Below the pieces are notes generated by a model. That model searched no databases, was not told where the DNA came from, and saw only the letters and a program-made list of their open reading frames with translations. A stretch of DNA of 64,000 nucleotides from Diatrype stigma (lineage: Eukaryota; Ascomycota; Sordariomycetes; Xylariales; Diatrypaceae), in the NCBI GenBank assembly GCA_022225965.2, contig JAKJXP020000003.1, forward strand, positions 310,001 through 374,000, read 5' to 3'. Positions within the stretch are counted from its first letter, which is position 1. Each line of letters begins with the position of its first letter. This document shows, in pieces, positions 35,981 to 49,360 of this stretch. The translations under genes and the position numbers were made by a program.

Positions 35981-37768
35981 TATTATTTCCTTTTAAAGTC
36001 GGGTTTTAATGCCTTTTGGTATAAAGAAAATTTATCGAATATGGCTTAAAATATTTCTAAATTTAATTTGTCTTAATTATTTTTATTAGCCTTGGTTCCG
36101 AAAAAAATAATCGAGGTTTAATTAAGGTAATATTAAACCTTATTTTGTTTCGTATTAAAATAACGTTTTATAACGAAATATATATCGATAAAGCACCAAT
36201 AACGGAATATATTATATAAAAAATAAATAGCAATTCGTTTTAATAAAATAATTAAAAATACGGCGTAAAATTGGATTTAACGAATATTCGTAATATAATA
36301 AACGTTTAAGAAAAATCTAAACTTGTTTTTGAAAATGTTATATATTTCCTTTATATAATTGTTTTCCTTATTTTAAGCCTTTTTAAAATATTCGATAATA
36401 ATTAATAAGTACATTTCATTTTAAATTCGTATCGGCGAAATATTATAATATATTAATTAAATTTAATTACCGACCGGCATAAAAATTAATTTTGGCATAA
36501 GCGATGGTATTATCGAAAAAAAAAAACCGAAATTTCCTAATGGTTTTGGAGGACTTAAGGAATCGGGTAATCCTTATTTTCCGTTTGGGCGTCCGAAAGA
36601 AAGATTTGGTTATTAATCGGATTTTGGTAAGAATTAATATTTTAGGATTTAAGAATATCTTAAAAAAAATATATACGAAAATCCAATTTGGGATTATCCT
36701 AAAGAAAGCATGGTTTCCTTAATTAGATCGTTCGTTTCGACCGTCGAATACGGCGATACGTAAGAATTTCCTTATTTTGGCATATAAAAGGCCCATGGAT
36801 TATATGCCATATTATAATCCATATATGGATAATTAAAATACGGGGAAAATCCTATTAGAAAATACTTTGGTTAAATTGGATATTTCGGAAATGATTGGCC
36901 ATAATATTCCTAAAACGGCGGAAGCGATTATTATCGATTAAGGCGAAAATTAAGGCAAAAATTAACGCATAGGCCTGGGCGTTAATTAATACGGGAATTA
37001 AGGCGTTAATCCGAATAATCAGAATTTTTTTTAAACCCAATTGGTAATCCTTAAAGGCCTTAGGTATTAAAAGCTTTAAAGGCGGGCTATTAATTCGAAT
37101 CGAATTAGGATTGGATTTAAAATATAAGGCGGCGTAATAAAAGCGGGTTATAAAATAAGAAGAAATTAAATAATTCGTTTATTGGTATATATAATAACCG
37201 GGAACGGATTTAATTTTAAGGGCGTTTCGGAAAATATATAATTCTTTAATCGGTTTCGATTATTAACGTTTTTTATGTTAATGCATTAAGCCATTTGGCC
37301 TTAATTGCCTTTAATTCCTTTATATTTCAAATAAAAAATACTTTCGTAATAACAAAATTAATAAAAGCCTTATTAAATTTAACGTTACCTTTATTAACGT
37401 AAATCCTTTATCGCATAAATGCATTTTTTAAACTGGTTCGTAATAAAAATGACATTATTTTAAAGTTTCTTATTATAAAGCCTTATAACCGGCCTTAATA
37501 ATTTTCGAACGTTTTTTTGGATATTCGGACATTAAAAATACTCGAATTTATATTTTCGAAATCGGCCAATATTATTAATACCTATATTAACTTTTAACGA
37601 TAATTTATTATATCCGGATCGAATTTTTCTTAATTAATTACTATCGGATTAAAATAATTAAGTATTACTAATAAGCGATTAATAATAATAAAAATTAATT
37701 TAAACAGCCGTATTTAAATTTTTAAAATAATAGGGTCGATTTTTAAAAGGTTATTAAAAAGGCCTGTC

Positions 37769-38028
37769 TATTACGTAATACAGTAGTCCCTAGGATTATT
37801 CAATATTACGTACCTTTACCTAATATTGCCAAGAACTATATAAAAGTCCTTAGAATCCCTAGTATTTCATAGCAATTCATGCTTTTATTACTTCATAACT
37901 TTATTCCTATATTGGTAATAAGTAATATTAAGCATTATATAGCGATATTATGCCCTTATATATAATCGACGTTATCGACGCCGCCGGTACTCCTAATTAA
38001 AAGCAAGGAATTCGGGATATTTATAACA
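37769..38028 (+). repeat. 5' LTR of gypsy copy A (260 bp)
   Basis: Starts TATTACGTAA (TGTTACGTAA in less mutated copies) and ends CATAACA-like ATAACA. Same length as 48885-49144, 53845-54104 and the solo LTR 60138-60397; the copies differ mostly by C/T and G/A. Confidence 0.92.
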
Positions 38029-38099
38029 TATAATAGCATTTTTGGTTAAAATCCAATATTAATTGTTTATAATTTATTAAATTTCGAGAACGACGCGTA

Positions 38100-40890
38100 A
38101 CCGTTAAAAACGTAAATCCCTTTAAATTTTACGATAGGCAAAAAAGGTTAAAAAGCCCGAATTGCTTCGAAATAAACTAATTAAATATCGGCTTGGATAA
38201 ATAAAATCCTAATTATTTTGAAGGAATTATTTAAATTGGATAACGAATTTACGGACGAAAACGTAACATTGTTTACGGCTTTTTATAAAACCTTTTTAAT
38301 AACCTGTTATAACGCGCTTTATAAATAAAAAAAGGCGTTTCTTGCTTTATACGAAAATTGGCTTTAATTGCTAGCAATATAGGAATTCGAATTTATTAAT
38401 TTATGGCTTACGATTATAGGTTTAACAAACGCCTAGGATTTTCCGAAACCTTAGTTTATTTTTTTAATGCGAATTAAAGAAATTATGCAATAAGTAAAAA
38501 CGATATACGATAAAGAACTGGATATAATTATATAGCAAATATCGAAACCGGCGGTTTTTATGATTTCGTAAAAAAGTATTAAAAAAGGAATTTAAAGGCT
38601 TTAAAATTCCCTAATACTGTTACGTTAATAAAAGAAATCGCTAAATTCTTTAACGAATAACATTATTAAGGCGAAGCTTTTGTTAACCAGAAAGTTTAAA
38701 CGTTCGAAAGGATTTTTTCCTTTCTTGGAACGCATAGCTAATACGAAAGGATTAACGGCTTTTTTAATAAGATTAATTCCTAAAAAAAAAAGGGCTATTC
38801 CTTAAAAGTCGTTAGCCATTTTAAAGTTCCTTTTATACGATACGTCCGTTATTACCGCGAAAAAGGATAATTCGTTAATATTTAGGAGCCCTTTAATAGG
38901 AAACTTAATTATTTAAAAAGGCTAAATAAACCTAAAGGATTCATTTTAATCGGACGATCCGAAACCAAAAACTTTTGCGCATATAAATCGATACGGAATT
39001 TTCCGATAAATATCGTTCGTTTAGAATTTGGAATAGCCGGTATCGGAAACGATGCGGAAAAGTTTTAAGGAATTAATAATTATACTTAATTTTATTATGT
39101 CCGGATAAAAATAATTTAGTCGTATTTTTATTATGCCGGCAAGTTAATTTTATTTTAATAATAAAAAAAGTTTAAAATAAAGCATTATTTTAAGAAATGG
39201 TTTAAATAATTTAGGATATTTATAGAAACCATAGGAAAGGATATTTTTATCGGAAAAAACCGTCGCTACGAAAAGAATATCGACTTTTAATATTATTAAT
39301 AACCGTCCGTTATTAAGGAAACCGATTATTTCGTTAACGAATTACGTCGCCTAAAGGAATAATCCTATATAAGGCCATTTGGATTATATATGCCGAATAA
39401 TGCATTATAACGATATAAAGAATATTTTTATAAAGAACCATTTAATGCTTAAACGTAAGCGGAATCCTTTAATAGTTATTATGTTATTAATAATATTAAA
39501 CGGAATTCTTAAACGCATATACGAAACGGAGCGTTATTATGGGAATATTTATTATAGCAAAACGAAATACCTTTTAATAACCAATTATCGGTATATATTT
39601 AATAATTTGTATTACGTTCGGAAAATTTTAAAAACGATTAATTATTTTTCCGGTTTTAATAATTATGGAATGCATTAAAATAAGCCACCTAAATTTTAAA
39701 ACGACCGGAATACCGAAGCCGCTTTATGAATACGGACGCCCCCGACGGTTCCGAATGGGCTATTCGATTATTAAAGGCCCTAATTAAACGTATAAATAGC
39801 AATACGGAAACCTAAAAATTCCGCATTGAAAATTTTGGGTTTTTCGATTTTTAAAATTACCGAAAGCGCTTGGAATTTATTTCGATTGCTGGTTTTAACG
39901 GATCGATAATATGGTTCAGTTATATTCCGTAATTAAAAAAATTCGAGACTTAAGCATTTAAGAATTTCGAAATTATTAGAAAAATCCTATTTAATTTTTA
40001 TTTTTATTTTAAAAACGAAACTGCGAATTAATAAATAATCGAATTTATTTATAAAAAGCGCTAAGTAATTTATAATAAATAATTATTAAATATATTACGG
40101 AATTATTTTAAGGCCCGTTTTAATATAAAGCAATTAGCAGCAATCCGGACGTTTCGAATATATAAATACGGTTAGGATTAAATTAAAGAATTCGAACCAA
40201 AAGCCTAAATAACGCAAATCGAAGCGCTAACCGAAATAACGGATTATATTAATTAGGAATTAAAAAATAAAGTTCGTATCTTATTGTTTTTAAAATTGCG
40301 TATAATATTATTTATATTGGATTATTTTAATAAGCAATGCATTATTAAAAGAATTATTTAAGCCATAAACGCTTATATGCTTAATTGGATTAATATGAAA
40401 CCTTTTCGTAAATCTTTTTTTAAAACCACCGTATTACGTAATACTAATAGGGTCCGTTTCGATAGCATTGCGTTTTTTTCCGACGAACGCCCGACTTATC
40501 GCCGATAAGAACGTCGATCGGGTTTTTTAAAAGCCGAAAAATTCGAAAAACAAACCAGATCGGCATTACGTATTAATAGCCGGTTTTAAATTGGCAAGGC
40601 TTCGGAAATAAAAGGTAAAAGTACGAATAAAACCTAAAAGCGTATTAATGTCGTAAATACGCCCGAGGCTAATAGCGGTATTAACGATAATAATAATAAC
40701 AATTCTTAATTAAAATACGGCCCAAAAAAAGAATCGTATAATAAGGTTTGGCAAATAATAAACGATAATTTGTTTTATTACGAAGATTATTATTTTAAAT
40801 TTATAACCGATAATAACCTGAAAATTTATATTTAGTTTTAGGAAATTATCGAAAGGCGCCTTTATTGTTTTAATCTAGCCGAAAAAGGTC
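38100..40890 (+). pseudogene. gag-like region of gypsy copy A
   Basis: RIP-degraded coding region between the 5' LTR and the protease. A readable piece at 39379-39678 (99 codons) matches 52194-52493 in copy B at most positions (both MDYI...YNDI...NHLMLKRKR-like), confirming a once-coding segment. No zinc knuckle could be read. Confidence 0.55.
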
Positions 40891-40899
40891 GCTGCATTT

Positions 40900-43800
40900 T
40901 AGTAGCCCTCCCGGAATTCGTTTTAAAACCCAATAGGTTCGGATATGGCCTAAAGGACTTTACGAATTATTTATACATAAAAATGTATTTATGCGACAAA
41001 ATTGGTTAAGTATTATCCGATACGGCTTATATTAATACCGGCGCGAATATTTAGCTTATTAAAGAAAATATCCTATATAAATGCGAAAACGTAATTATTA
41101 ACGAAACGCAAATACGAAGAATAACCGAAATAAAAAGATAAGAAATTCGCAACTTAACCAAAATAACGGGCATATTTATAATAATAAGCCAGCACTTAAG
41201 CCGCCATATAAAGGTACGTTTTTAATTCGAGGCCTAGGTATTTCCGAGATTTTTTGTTGGATTATTATTAAGAAATGGCTTTTTATATTAATACGGAATT
41301 AATATATTCGTCCAAAATCGTTATTTGCGTATTAATTAATATAATAACGTTAAAATAAACATTACGTTTTATTTAAAGGCGAATAAGCAAAAAATTAAAA
41401 CATACGTTAAAAAGTAATTCATTTTGCGTTTAAGGAATAGCATTATATGTCCAGTTCGTATTAAAAAAAAAAACGCTTAATTACGATAAGGCATTAATTA
41501 TTATTTTAATTCCGATACGTTAAAAGTAATGCCTTGCATTATTAACGAAAAACGGCAAATTAAGGTCGTTAATATTAAGCAAAGCTTTATAAGTATATTA
41601 AAAAGCTAAAAGTTAAGCTATTACATGCCATTAACCGAAATAATATAATACTTCCAGTATTATAATAATACCGATCCAAAAATACCGACCGAAATATACT
41701 GGCCATTAAAAAGTTATAAAAAGGCCCGTCGAATTATTGGCATACGCATAAATCCAGTAATTCATATTAAATTTAACCCGATATTCTGAATTAAGGCAAA
41801 TAATAAATCCAAATTTTTAAGGCTTATAAATAATAATGCCAAATCTTTTAAAAAAACGTTAACCGTTATGGCCGAAAAATAAAGCAAGTACCTAGCAATA
41901 ATAAAAGCTAATAAACATATTTCAAAACCGAAAAAAGAACCAGCTAATATGGCTAAATAAATAGTCAAATATTATAAGCCAAAGCTTAAAAATATGGAAA
42001 AGCTAATTAGGAATATTAAAAAATTATTTAAAGGTAATAAGTAAATGGCTAAAAGCATTAAGAAATTACTTAAAAGCGATAAGTAAATGTCCGAAAGTAT
42101 TAAAGAACCGTTTAAAAGCGTCGAAAAGCCATTTAAAAGCATCCATAAACATATTAAAAACAAAAGAAAACGAAATAATACAAAAAGTTAATCCTTAAGT
42201 TTAAAAAGCGAAATAGCAAATACGGAAAAGCAACTTAAAATATACGAAAGTTATGAAAAACTAAAAGGAATATTCCGGCAAATATGGCAAATAACTTTAC
42301 GTAAGGCAAAGAAAATAAATACGGATATCGTATTTTTAATAACTAAAAAAAACGAAAAAGAATTCCTAAATGGATTAATCGAAAATCGGAATTTTGGATT
42401 TAAAGCAAAACGTTTTAATAATTTAAAAAAAACGGAAACGTTTAAAGGAATATATATTTATGCTAAGAATGAAACATTTTTAGCCCGCATTTAGGACTTA
42501 TTATTACGATATACGGAAATATAAAAGGATAAGGGTATTATCGATTTTTTAAAAGAAAAGCAAATAATTATCGAGTTAATACCTAAATGATATAAATATA
42601 AAATCGTAATTAGGCTTTATTTATAAGACGTTATTAAGCAGAAAATTATTAACGAAACCTTTTAATTATTACATAATACGGGCTGTATAAATTATTAATT
42701 GCGAATTATTTTTTTCGCGGTAGCTTGTTTCGTAATTTGGGTTATTAAAAGTAACGTACGTAAAAAACGAATAATTATAAACTTACGATTATAAAATAAG
42801 GTAATATTAAGAAATGCATATTTATTATTTAAATAATACGAAATAACGGCGAAACTATACGGAAAGAAGTTTATTATTATAATAAATATTAAAAAGTTTT
42901 TTTATTAATTTTTGATATAGGAAGGATTTCGAAATATTTTTATTATCGTTAGCCATAAAGGATTAAAACGCTTAAATGTATTACCTATAGGCTTTAAGAA
43001 TTTACTTCCGTTTATGCAACGACAAATTAACCGAATCCTAAAGCTTTATAAGTATTATTTAGTAATTTATATTAACGATATTATAATATTCTTTAATAAT
43101 TAAAAGGAGCATTTGGAATATTTAAACCAAATATTTATAATATTCGAAGATATTAAATTATTATTTTTTTTTGAAAAATTCTTTATAGGATATTTATCGG
43201 TATAACTGCTGGGCTTTCGAATAAACGGCTTTGGATTATAAATAATAAAGAAAAAATTAAAGGCCATTTGTTACATTAAGTTCCTTACGAATCTTAATAA
43301 TTTAAAGCATTAAATTAAGTTTATAAATTAATTAAGGCATTTAGTAAAAAATTATGCTTATTATAATAAGCCTTTTAAATAGTTTAAGACTTAATTATTA
43401 AAACAAAGCCGGGATTAAAGCAAAATCTTTAATAAGCAATAACGTAAGACTTATATCCGTAATATTAATTTTTAACTGGAAAGTAAGGAATTAAAATCGT
43501 TTTAGCGTATTAAAAATGCATTATTTAAGGAGATTATCCTAGCTTATTTCGATCCGATTATATAAGCGTTTATTTAATTAGATGCGTCCAAAAATGGCTT
43601 CGGGATAATGCTATTCCATATAATTCCGGAATATTTCTGGAACGGAAAAAATTAAATATCTAAAATAATTATGCGTTTTATATTATACCTAAATAAATGC
43701 ATTAGTTAAGCGAAAAAGATATATTGGCTTATAAAGCTAAAAGTAATATGCTTAATATAAGCAATTAAGAAATTACGGATATATATTAGGTTTATGGAAA

Positions 43801-45780
43801 AGCCTTTAGTAATGGTATTTATTAATTATAATGCCATTAAAGGCATTATCGAAAAGAAAAATTTGAAAATCCAGAACGTTACAAAAATTAATTACCGGCT
43901 ATAAGCGGTTTTAATATTTTTAAGGGAATATCCGTTATCGGTAATACATATATTTAGGAATTTTAATATAATGCCAAATACGTTATTATAATTACCGGTC
44001 CGCAATAGCAATGCTCCTTTAAGGGAAAGTATTTTGGATATGATATTCTTAATTAAGGATTTACCAATAAAAGAAATTTTTAAAAGTAAAAGCTAAACGA
44101 ATATAATAGGCCTTATTAAGGATTTCAAAAAAAAGATATGCGAAAAATATAAGGTCGATAGTCGGAAATAATAGCATAAGGTCGTGGAAAACCTAAAAAA
44201 GCTACGTAATAATAACCAACCGGCAAAAGACGCGACGTTCCGTCTTAACGAAAATGGGCTGTTATATTTTAAAAGTCCATTATTAAATAAACGTTTATAT
44301 ATATTCCATATATATAAACAAAAAGTATTAAAAGAATGCCATAATAAACGTTTTTATTAAGGCATTATAATAACGTAAAAAGAATTTATATTATCGTATT
44401 ATATTTCATAAATATGGAAAAATATGGAAAGATATGTAAAGTATTACTTAATATGCGATAATATTCGAATATCGCGCCATTAATTATATGGGAAGTTATA
44501 ATTAATTTAGGCATTTTTAGTTTCGTTTTATACGGTTACGTTAAATATCGTTATAGCCATGTTATTAATAAAGTTTGCTTATATAAAATGATCGATTTTC
44601 GGATTCGATTTGTTTAATGCATTTATAATAATTACGAATAAAGCATTTAAAGTAATCCTAATCGTTTTAAGGCATTTATAATATTCCGATAAGAATTAGG
44701 GATTTATGGTTAATCGATAATTATTAATAAGCAATTAAGGAATTCCAAAAATGGTTATTACGGATAGGAATACGAAATTCGTATAAGGAATATAGCATAA
44801 AATATAATTAATAATGAAAATATATTAATAATATATAATAGCTTATTATTTATAAGCAAATAATTTATTTAAGCGTAAAAATTAAACGGTAAAAACGGCA
44901 TTTCGATATTGGAATTAAATATATCCTAAAAAGTTATGGGCAAAAATTATATCATGGCTTATAACGGTATTTAATAATAAGAAATTAATAGAAATTGAAT
45001 ACTTATTTAACGAATATTTTATAGGTATTCGAATATATTTAGGAAAATTATTATTATAACGGCCTATTAATTAGCTAATAGCTGCGATATTCCGAAAAGC
45101 GGCATAAATTACGGAATCGCTAATAATTCATGCCATAATTTAGAGATATAATGTTAGGCATAAGCCGATAATATTCGAAAAGGGATTATGGATTAAAATG
45201 CGCTTATATAAAGGATATTTATTGCTATATATTTTTAATAAAAAAATGGCCTTTCGGTTTATAAGCCCTTTTAAGGTAATGTATAAAATAAATGATTTGG
45301 TTTACGAATTGGATTTTAATAAGGCTTAAAATATATATCCGGTAATATTAATAACTTATTTAAAACCGGCAGTTGCGTCGGAAAATAATCCGTATTAACG
45401 AATTTTAATACTGTTACGCAAAGAATTAGCTATAAAAATTAAAAAAAATAGGGAAATTTTTAAGGAATCCTATAAATATTTCGAAATAAAAAGGCTATTA
45501 AATAAACGAATAATTCGGAAAAAAGTTAAATACTTAATACGATGGATAGGTTTTAACGTTGCATATGATAAGTAGTATTTACGGTAAAATTTAATCGATA
45601 TAATTAAAAAAAAAATGCAAAAATGCGATAAAAAAATAGAACACATTCCAGAATTCGACGCATTTATAAATTAAGGATTTTACGAATTCCCGGTACCAAT
45701 ACGAAAATCGCTACTTATTATTACTATACTAAAAAGAAAAGGGCGTAGCCGAAAGCGGCTAAGGCTTTTTGCTTAATCCT
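40900..45780 (+). pseudogene. gypsy pol of copy A (protease, RT, RNase H, integrase, chromodomain)
   Basis: Protease active site reads NTGA near 41035 (DTGA expected). RT box VIYINDIIIFF is at 43062-43094, with YIND at 43068-43079 in place of YIDD. RNase H begins LDASKNGFGIMLFHI near 43580. Integrase core shows DRNTKF near 44760 and a KN-TVKTA-RY segment near 44880. A chromodomain (KYLIRWIGF...AYDK) follows at about 45530-45600. Each key Asp-to-Asn change is a G-to-A transition. Many stops show it is dead. Confidence 0.85.
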
Positions 45781-45882
45781 TTAAATTAATCGCGAGAAAT
45801 TCGAATAAAGCCCGAAAAAAAAATCCGGATAAATAGGGACTTACAGCAGGACAAAGGCGGTCGTTTCGGCTAGCGAGTCGCT

Positions 45883-45890
45883 AATAATTA
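45883..45890. repeat. 8-bp target-site duplication, left (AATAATTA)
   Basis: AATAATTA precedes the element at 45891 and is repeated at 46671-46678. Copy B has one copy at the same site. Confidence 0.88.
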
Positions 45891-46670
45891 GAGAATTGCT
45901 AAATCTGCAGTGATTTCCATTGCTAGATCTGCAGTGGCCCGCATTGGCAGCTGTCATAACCGTTAGGTTCTGCTAGCCATATATTAAAGCTTCAAATGCA
46001 ATATACTGCTAAATCACACCTATTTTCCATTCCTTCTGCATCATACAACCCCTATACTATACTTTAGCAAATTCGTACAATGTCACCGCCCATAATACCT
46101 CATTGCAGCCTTTAAAACGGCTTCAACCCTCCGTCAAATCAACAGAATCAGCTATAGCCGATTCGGGTACGTATATACCGGGCTCAAGCTCGAAATGCCC
46201 GTCCGGCACACCCGCCGCACGGCGCGCAGCAGCAGCTTCCACCCTTCGGCTGCGCCGAAGGCCTATAACAGCCCCTTTCCATTACAGAAGCCCTCGATTT
46301 TGTAAGCAGTATAAGCCGGGAGTCATTCCGCCCCCCCTGGTGCCCCCTCGAGCAATACCCCCTCGAGCAATACTTCGGCATCGGCAGCCGGCCTACCACC
46401 ATAGGGACCGTCTTCTTCGGGATTCGGGATCGTCGTCATTTTGTAACTGGGAATGGTTGCAGAATAACGTTGTGGAAGGTGGGTGGTTGTTGTTCTGAAG
46501 CTGGTTCGAATTGCTTCAGCAATTAGGTGGGCAACTAGGTGGGCAACTAGGTGGGCAGCTAGGTGGGCAACTAGGTGGGCAGCTAGGTGGGCAGCTAGGT
46601 GGCTACAGCAGGTGGCAGGCGGGTTACTGCAGATCTAGCAATGGAAATAACTGCAGATTTAGCAATTCTC
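45891..46670. mobile_element. 780-bp non-autonomous terminal-inverted-repeat transposon (hAT-like)
   Basis: A GC-normal segment inside RIP-mutated gypsy copy A. Ends are 45-bp inverted repeats with one mismatch (45891-45935 and 46626-46670), starting GAGAATTGCTAAATCTGCAG. Each end contains two near-identical 16-bp words (TTGCTARATCTGCAGT) 24 bp apart, like subterminal transposase sites. The 8-bp TSD fits hAT or related superfamilies; the terminal bases are not the usual CAG-type hAT ends, so the superfamily is tentative. The longest frame (131 codons, 46103-46498, first codon ATG-like alternatives uncertain) has no transposase motif, and 780 bp is too short for a transposase, so it is non-autonomous. 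CpA and TpG are intact, so it escaped RIP. Confidence 0.88.
46525..46602 (+). repeat. 12-bp minisatellite inside the TIR element
   Basis: Six and a half head-to-tail copies of AGGTGGGCARCT. The only variation between copies is A or G at one position. It lies near the right end of the 780-bp element. Confidence 0.9.
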
Positions 46671-46678
46671 AATAATTA

Positions 46679-48884
46679 AGGCAAACGAAAGCTTTTATAG
46701 GCAGAAGTAAACGGCAGTAATGCCGAAAAAATAATTACATCGTTTTTTCTTAATTATTTGAATTTTTAATTTATTATTTATACATTATTTATATTTATAC
46801 GAATTAATTAATAAATTTAGCAATACAAAAATTTTCCCTAAAGCAAATAATATAAATAACAAAAACGACCTTGCTAATATAAAAAGGCGTATAAAGGAAT
46901 TTTAATAATTTATAATACATTCCAATAATTCTTTCCTTTTTTGTAATATTAACCTAATAACTTAATTAATTACCTTTTATTTTATTTCGATTTCTTAATA
47001 TTTATTAATATTCCTTTTTAATATAATATAACCTATTTATTATATAAAAATAACTAATAGTATTAATAATTGTTATTAAAGAATTATTAATTTATTTATT
47101 AATTATTTGAAATAATAGGAATTATTTATTTGCATATTTGCCTTAATATAGCATATAATATACCTAATATTTAATTTCCGGTAATACTTATTAATTCCTT
47201 TATTATATAGAATTCCCCAATTATTATTCATTAATTACGAACATTTTAAGCAAGCATAATGGCATATATTCCGCTGCCGTTTAAAGTGGCTAGCCGTTTC
47301 TTAACGGCTTTCCGAAATACCGAAATTACGGTAATGATGGAAATTTCCGAATATTTATGGAAGGAGCTATTTAAAATATATCCCGAAAATATCTTAATAA
47401 TTAAAGGTCGTATTTAAAAGCAATTAATAAAATAGGTAAAAGCGGGTCCTGGCCGTAATAATATCCGGAATAATATCCGTTATTATTTAAGTAATTATCC
47501 GCATTATTTAAACAGCAATTACGGGCGAAATTTGCGGATAATTTTTAGCCTTTAAGCGCTTTTTGGCGCGCTTTTTTAACGAAACCAACGATAGCGTTCG
47601 TTTTAACCGGTTTAATAGCAGGCTCCGATTATTATCGAGAATAAAAATAACTTACGAATACCGTAATTATTAAGAATAAAAGTTCTTACGAATGCCTTAT
47701 ATAAAAGGCTATTCCTTAATAGCTTATAAAGAAGAATGGATTAAAATAAACTATTAGGAAAAGTTTTTCCGAATGGCTTATAAAAAAGACTGTTTCCGAA
47801 CGGTTTATATAGCCAGTTATTTTTTAACGGCTTTTATGGACGCCTATTATTTAGCGGCTTAGCGATATTGCTGGATATATCCGCCGGCGGTATTTAATAC
47901 CGACTAAACCTTAATTTTTCGTACGAATTTAATTTAACCGATACCGTAATATCGCTTATTAATAATCTATTTTTATTAACTTACCGTTTGGAAACTTTTC
48001 CGGATATTATTTAAATACTTTTAACAATTATTACCGATATTCGTTAATTCGACGGCATTTAAATATAACAAATCATTATTATAAAAGCCATTATTACTTA
48101 ATAATTAAATGCTGCTTTAATTATATTTACGGAAATGGTATTTCGGTTTATTAATAAAAAAATACCGGATGCGATTTTTGTTATAAATAAGAACGAAGCA
48201 TTATAAGTAATAACGCAAAATAATATTAATTAATAACGAATACGAATCATTAATTATATTACCGAATATATACGAATTATATATAAAGGTAACGCGAAAA
48301 TTATGGCCTTTAACGACGTTGCCCTTTATTGGGCGCGTATTCCGTAGTTCCGAAAAAAAAACATCCGAAAAAGCTATTTTTATAAGCCGGCCTTTTTTTG
48401 GTATTTCGTTCGTAAGCCGGCTTTTACGTATTTTTAATCCTAAAACCGAATTCCGCGATTCCGAATTAAAGTTTAATAATTACGACGAACGTATGCGAAC
48501 CATAAATTATCGAAACCTTTGCTAAATACCTTACGGAAATTAACTTAAATTATTAATATTACATATTACCGGGCAAACCGAATAAGTAAATAAACGGAAT
48601 ATAAAGTATTCGGAATTGCTAATGGCTTTTAAAATGGAAAATCGAATAAATAATACGATATGAATAATATTAAGGCCTTCGTACGTAATAAATAAAGCGA
48701 AATACCTTAATATAAGGATTAAGTTTATATGCGGTTAAGTTTTTAATTTTAATTATGCGGTTAAGTTATTAAATAATCGAATATTGCCTTTTAATTTATA
48801 AAAGCTAAAAATATTACGTACCTTTTATATATATTAAATATTACCCATTACGAAAACGTAAATGGCATTTCGTAAAAGAACATA
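46679..48884 (+). other. element A tail between chromodomain/insert and 3' LTR
   Basis: About 2.2 kb conserved in order with copy B (28428-26223), so it belongs to the retrotransposon family. Fungal gypsy elements usually end soon after integrase. Degenerate tandem repeats of about 26 bp lie at 47760-47880. The best surviving frame (48319-48525, plus strand) is short, and antisense reading of the repeat gives a Tyr-Lys-Pro-rich series. Whether it encodes an extra or antisense gene, or regulatory sequence, cannot be decided here. Confidence 0.5.
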
Positions 48885-49144
48885 TGTTACGTAATATAAT
48901 AATTCCTAGGATTATTTAATATTACGTATTTTTATTTAATATTATTAAGAATTATATAAAAGTTCTTGGAATTCCTAGTATTTTATAGCAATTTATGCTT
49001 TTATTATTTTATAACTTTATTCTTATATTGGTAATAAGTAATACTAAGCATTGCATAACGGTGCTATGCCCTTATATATAGTCGACGTTATTGACGCCGC
49101 CGGCACTCCTAGCTAAAAGCAGGGAGTCCGGAACGTCCATAACA
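48885..49144 (+). repeat. 3' LTR of gypsy copy A (260 bp)
   Basis: Starts TGTTACGTAA and ends CCATAACA, followed by TSD CTGTC at 49145-49149. Differs from the 5' LTR by transitions at many sites. Confidence 0.92.
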
Positions 49145-49360
49145 CTGTCCGTATATTGCTAATAGCACTTTAAGCCGAGGTTTCGGTTTATTTATATTCC
49201 GATATGGCTATTAATGAAAATAATAATAAGGATAGGATTCGAAATATAGGCATATAAAAATAAAAAGAAATTGCAATATTATCACGATGTTTTTAATATC
49301 GTGGTAATAACTTTTTTACCTTATTAATTTATGTTGTTAATATTTAGCAATATTAATTAA

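Larger units (their letters stand above)
37769..49144 (+). mobile_element. Ty3/gypsy chromovirus-like LTR retrotransposon, copy A
   Basis: Bounded by 260-bp LTRs (37769-38028 and 48885-49144) and by the target-site duplication CTGTC (37764-37768 and 49145-49149) in copia sequence. Internal order is gag-like region, protease, RT, RNase H, integrase, chromodomain, which is the Ty3/gypsy (chromovirus) order. After the 5' LTR the sequence TATAATAGC (TATGGTAGC in copy B) may hold a primer-binding site beginning TGGTAGC. Excluding the 780-bp insertion and its TSD it is about 10.6 kb, long for a fungal gypsy element, because of an extra 2.2-2.3 kb tail. RIP transitions fill it with stops. Confidence 0.92.

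Noticed and set aside
46103..46498. 131-codon frame inside the TIR element as a transposase
   Set aside because: It is Arg/Pro/Ser-rich without any transposase motif, and the element is far too short to be autonomous.
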